This document shows, piece by piece, positions 4,881 through 7,583 of a stretch of DNA of 7,583 bases (its first letter is position 1; the number at the start of each line of letters is the position of its first letter). A program made the translations under genes and the position numbers. The DNA comes from Planctomycetota bacterium (GTDB lineage: Bacteria > Planctomycetota > SZUA-567). The notes under the pieces were generated by a model that saw only the letters and a list, made by a program, of their open reading frames with translations, made no database searches and was not told the origin of the DNA. The stretch is from NCBI GenBank assembly GCA_031278535.1, contig JAITKH010000238.1:1-7583 (forward strand). The letters are read 5' to 3'.

Positions 4881-7583
4881 ATGACAGACGCCGGTCGGGA
4901 GTATCTTGAAATAAGCGTATCGCCCGAAGGCGGCGTCCTGGCGGCGCCGGTATCCGTCGCCGACGATTGGACATGGACGGCGCCGGCGGGAACCTGGTTC
5001 GACGAACCCGGCGCCACCGAAGCCCTGCTGCTGGCGGTTGCCGCCGGGAAAACGGCCGCGCCATTGCCGCCGGCGTGGGAATATTGGCGCGGTTTTGCCC
5101 TATCCTACATCGCCGCCCTGTGCCATGTTCCCGAGGATTCCGCCCGGCAGTCGCCCCCGCCGCCCGAACCGGCGCAACTGCGTGCGCTGGCGTCCGCCGT
5201 TCCGCCCATGCCGGGCGGCGAGTACGTCGCGCCGGAGGTGCTGATTCGCCTGTGGGAACGGCTGGATTCCCGCATGCGGGAAGAAGCGGCTGCGCACGGG
5301 AACGGCGTTGCCGGCTGGTTGCGGGAGCGCAATCCCGCCTGGAGGCTGGTCGGCAAGGTGTGCTTTCACTTGGCCGAGAACAGGAAAAATCCCGGGTATC
5401 CCTTCGCCTTTCTGGCCACCTACGCGCCCCGCCTTTCCGCCAGGGGGAAGGCGCAACACGCACCGCTGGCCAATGCCTTGCGCGAATTCGCCGGCGAGAA
5501 AAACCGGGAAGCGCTCCTGAACCTGCTTTCGCCGGTACATCGCGCTTCCGAGAAAAGTGCGCTCGCCAGGGAACTGGTGGATTCCGGCAAAGTGTTTCAC
5601 CCCCAAGCCTGGACACCCGTCGCCGCGTACCGCTTTCTCAAGGACATTCCCGTTTTCGAAGAGGCTGGTCTCATGGTCCGCGTGCCGGACTGGTGGGCGA
5701 AACGGCCACGGCCGGTGGCGCGGGCGGCAATCGGGAAAAGCAAATCCGGGGGTCTGGGCAGGGACGCCGTCCTTTCCTTCAACTGTGAATTGTGCCTGAA
5801 CGGCGAGACGCTGTCGGACGAGGACGTCAACGCCGTCATGGCGGGACAGGACGGCCTCGTCCTCCTCAAGGGACAATGGGTCGAGGTGGATCGAAACCGC
5901 CTCAGACAGGCGATCGAACACTGGCGCGGCATTGAACGCGCCGCCGGATCGGACGGAGTGTCGTTTCTCGAGGGGATGCGCCTGCTGGCGGGCGGCGGAA
6001 TGGCCGGCGCGCCCATGGACGGCGGCGAAACCGCCGCCGTACGCGACTGGTCGGAGGTGGCGGCGGACGGCTGGTTCGGGGAAACGCTGGAGCGGCTGCG
6101 TTCGCCCGGCGCGGACGGTATGCGTCCGCCCCTGCCGGCCGGCCTGAAAACGGAACTGAGGCCTTATCAGGAAGTTGGCGTCAAGTGGCTCTCGTTCCTT
6201 TCCGGGCTCGGCCTCGGCGCCTGCCTCGCCGACGACATGGGACTTGGAAAGACCATACAGATCATCACGCTCCTGTTGTTGGAACGCGAATCCCGGGAAA
6301 AAGGCTGCGGAAAAAAACCGTCCCTCGTCGTGCTGCCGGCGTCGCTGCTTGGCAACTGGCGTTCCGAACTGGAGAGGTTCGCGCCGTCCCTGTCGACCGT
6401 TTTCCTCCATCCCGCCTTCATGGACGCCAAGGCGCTGGCGGCGCTGGCGGGGAACCATGACAAGACGCTTCAAGGCGTCGACTGCGTTTTCACCTCCTAC
6501 GGCATGGCGCTCCGGCACAAGTGGCTGGCCGATCCGCAGTGGCGATTCGTTATCCTGGACGAAGCGCAGGCCATCAAAAATCCGGGGACGCGGCAGACGA
6601 GGACGGTCAAGACATTCCGGGCCGACGCCCGAATCGCCCTCACCGGCACGCCGGTGGAAAACAGGCTGGCCGATCTGTGGTCCCTGTACGATTTTCTCAA
6701 TCCCGGGCTTCTCGGCGGCGCGAAGGAATTTTCCCGTTTCGTCAACCGGCTTGACGCACGCGAAACCGACAAGTACGCCCCCCTTCGCACCCTTACCCGG
6801 CCGTATATCCTGCGCCGTCTCAAGACCGATCCCGCCATCGCCGCCTCGCTCCCGGATAAAACCGAAGTAAAGGCGTTTTGCGGGCTGTCCAAAAAACAAG
6901 CCGCCCTGTACGGGCAGTCCGTCCGCGAACTGGACCGCATGTTGCGGAGCGGCGAGACGATCGGCGTGAAAAGGCGGGGCCTGATACTGTCATTCCTCAT
7001 GCGATTCAAGCAGATTTGCAACCACCCGGACCAATGGCTCGGCCAGCCGGGCTACGCTCCCGAAGATAGCGGCAAATTCGCGCGTCTGCGGGAAATCGCC
7101 GATGAAATCGCCTCGCGGCGGGAACGGTGCCTGGTATTCACCCAATTCCGCGAGATGACGACACCGGTCGCGGATTTCCTCGCCGGCGTTTTCGGCCGCC
7201 CCGGTTTGGTGTTGCACGGCGAAACGCCCGTGAAGGAAAGGAAAAAACTGGCGGACGCTTTCCAGTCGGACAACGGGCCGCCGTTTTTCGTGCTCTCGCT
7301 CAAGGCCGGCGGAGCGGGCCTGAACCTCACCGCCGCCTCGCATGTGGTGCATTTCGACCGTTGGTGGAATCCGGCGGTGGAAAACCAGGCCACCGATCGC
7401 GTCCATCGCATCGGCCAGAAGAGAAACGTCCTGGTACACAAATTCCTGGTGCGCGGCACAATCGAGGAGCGGATTGACGCTCTCATCGACAGCAAGAAAG
7501 AAATCGCCTCCGGGGTTTTGGAAGAAGGCGCGGTGACGGCTCTCACCGAAATGACAAATGAAGAACTACTGCGATTTGTGGCT
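4881..7583 (+). CDS. Bacterial SNF2-family helicase/translocase with N-terminal SNF2-associated domain, 3' end cut by window
   Basis: The frame is open for 901 codons from ATG 4881 to the right edge with no stop. The N-terminal half has a Pro-rich linker (about 95-101), PPMPGGEY (108-115), and a helicase-associated segment around 291-350 including GQWVEVD (331-337). The ATPase core starts at RPYQEVGVKWLSFL (427-440). Its motifs are Walker A DDMGLGKT (451-458), DEAQAIKNP (560-568), LTGTPVENR (587-595), PYILRRLKTD, CLVFTQF (750-756), LKAGGAGLNL (807-816) and the arginine-finger motif QATDRVHRIGQ (836-846). Family knowledge: SNF2 proteins use ATP to move on double-stranded DNA and remodel bound proteins rather than unwind strands; bacterial members are mostly uncharacterised. 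All core motifs are intact, and the visible end resembles the usual C-terminal tail, so only a few residues are probably missing. The start is less sure: GGAG at 4864-4867 is 13 bases from the ATG, which is long, but no better in-frame start is seen. It diverges from guaB and stands alone here. Confidence 0.95.
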   Translation, partial: MTDAGREYLEISVSPEGGVLAAPVSVADDWTWTAPAGTWFDEPGATEALLLAVAAGKTAAPLPPAWEYWRGFALSYIAALCHVPEDSARQSPPPPEPAQLRALASAVPPMPGGEYVAPEVLIRLWERLDSRMREEAAAHGNGVAGWLRERNPAWRLVGKVCFHLAENRKNPGYPFAFLATYAPRLSARGKAQHAPLANALREFAGEKNREALLNLLSPVHRASEKSALARELVDSGKVFHPQAWTPVAAYRFLKDIPVFEEAGLMVRVPDWWAKRPRPVARAAIGKSKSGGLGRDAVLSFNCELCLNGETLSDEDVNAVMAGQDGLVLLKGQWVEVDRNRLRQAIEHWRGIERAAGSDGVSFLEGMRLLAGGGMAGAPMDGGETAAVRDWSEVAADGWFGETLERLRSPGADGMRPPLPAGLKTELRPYQEVGVKWLSFLSGLGLGACLADDMGLGKTIQIITLLLLERESREKGCGKKPSLVVLPASLLGNWRSELERFAPSLSTVFLHPAFMDAKALAALAGNHDKTLQGVDCVFTSYGMALRHKWLADPQWRFVILDEAQAIKNPGTRQTRTVKTFRADARIALTGTPVENRLADLWSLYDFLNPGLLGGAKEFSRFVNRLDARETDKYAPLRTLTRPYILRRLKTDPAIAASLPDKTEVKAFCGLSKKQAALYGQSVRELDRMLRSGETIGVKRRGLILSFLMRFKQICNHPDQWLGQPGYAPEDSGKFARLREIADEIASRRERCLVFTQFREMTTPVADFLAGVFGRPGLVLHGETPVKERKKLADAFQSDNGPPFFVLSLKAGGAGLNLTAASHVVHFDRWWNPAVENQATDRVHRIGQKRNVLVHKFLVRGTIEERIDALIDSKKEIASGVLEEGAVTALTEMTNEELLRFVA

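Noticed and set aside
4862..4909. A 15-residue plus-strand frame with AGGA just upstream, overlapping the SNF2 start
   Set aside because: It has a reasonable ribosome site and could couple translation to the SNF2 gene, but its length and lack of conservation data make it indistinguishable from chance.
4561..5616. A 351-codon minus-strand frame running from the SNF2 5' part into the intergenic region
   Set aside because: Its sequence is Arg/Pro/Ala-rich and low in complexity, it overlaps a sure gene, and no ribosome site was identified.
5100..6899. A 599-codon minus-strand open frame inside the SNF2 gene
   Set aside because: The plus strand carries all SNF2 motifs in one frame; the antisense product has no recognisable motif and is explained by composition.

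Overview
This is a GC-rich (about 60% by eye) bacterial chromosomal window with five protein genes. It shows no phage, insertion-sequence, CRISPR, tRNA or rRNA signal. Gene starts, Shine-Dalgarno sites and tight gene spacing are typically bacterial. I cannot name the phylum: IMP dehydrogenase and a bacterial SNF2 helicase are too widespread, and nothing else here is lineage-specific to my knowledge.

Layout. Four genes lie on the minus strand and one on the plus strand, diverging from a 396-base intergenic region (4485-4880). Reading leftwards on the minus strand, the first gene is guaB (IMP dehydrogenase, guanine nucleotide synthesis). It is followed 16 bases later by a fused ATP-grasp/HAD-phosphatase protein of unknown substrate. 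After a 177-base gap with a plausible promoter comes a second pair: an NAD-dependent UDP-sugar 4-epimerase-like protein and, 45 bases on, an exported GH114/PelA-hydrolase-like protein cut by the left window edge. On the plus strand, a SNF2-family DNA translocase runs from 4881 off the right edge and is open for 901 codons. The two edge-truncated genes are real although neither has both ends inside the window.

How the genes may work together. guaB and the ATP-grasp/HAD protein look co-transcribed. The right-hand protein resembles ATP-grasp enzymes often found with surface-polysaccharide or small-metabolite genes. The epimerase plus exported hydrolase suggest handling of an amino-sugar polymer, loosely like the Pel system, where a UDP-GlcNAc 4-epimerase and a galactosaminidase domain act together. 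That link is inference. The SNF2 gene is probably an independent unit sharing only the divergent control region.

Control signals. The guaB leader holds a hairpin followed by six Ts just before a strong Shine-Dalgarno site, plus an upstream segment that could compete for the hairpin's 3' arm. This is a candidate attenuator. Two TATGAT boxes face away from each other, at 4655-4660 (minus) and 4705-4710 (plus). I found no convincing new defence or mobile system. The items most worth following are the guaB leader, the ATP-grasp/HAD fusion next to guaB, and the epimerase-hydrolase pair.
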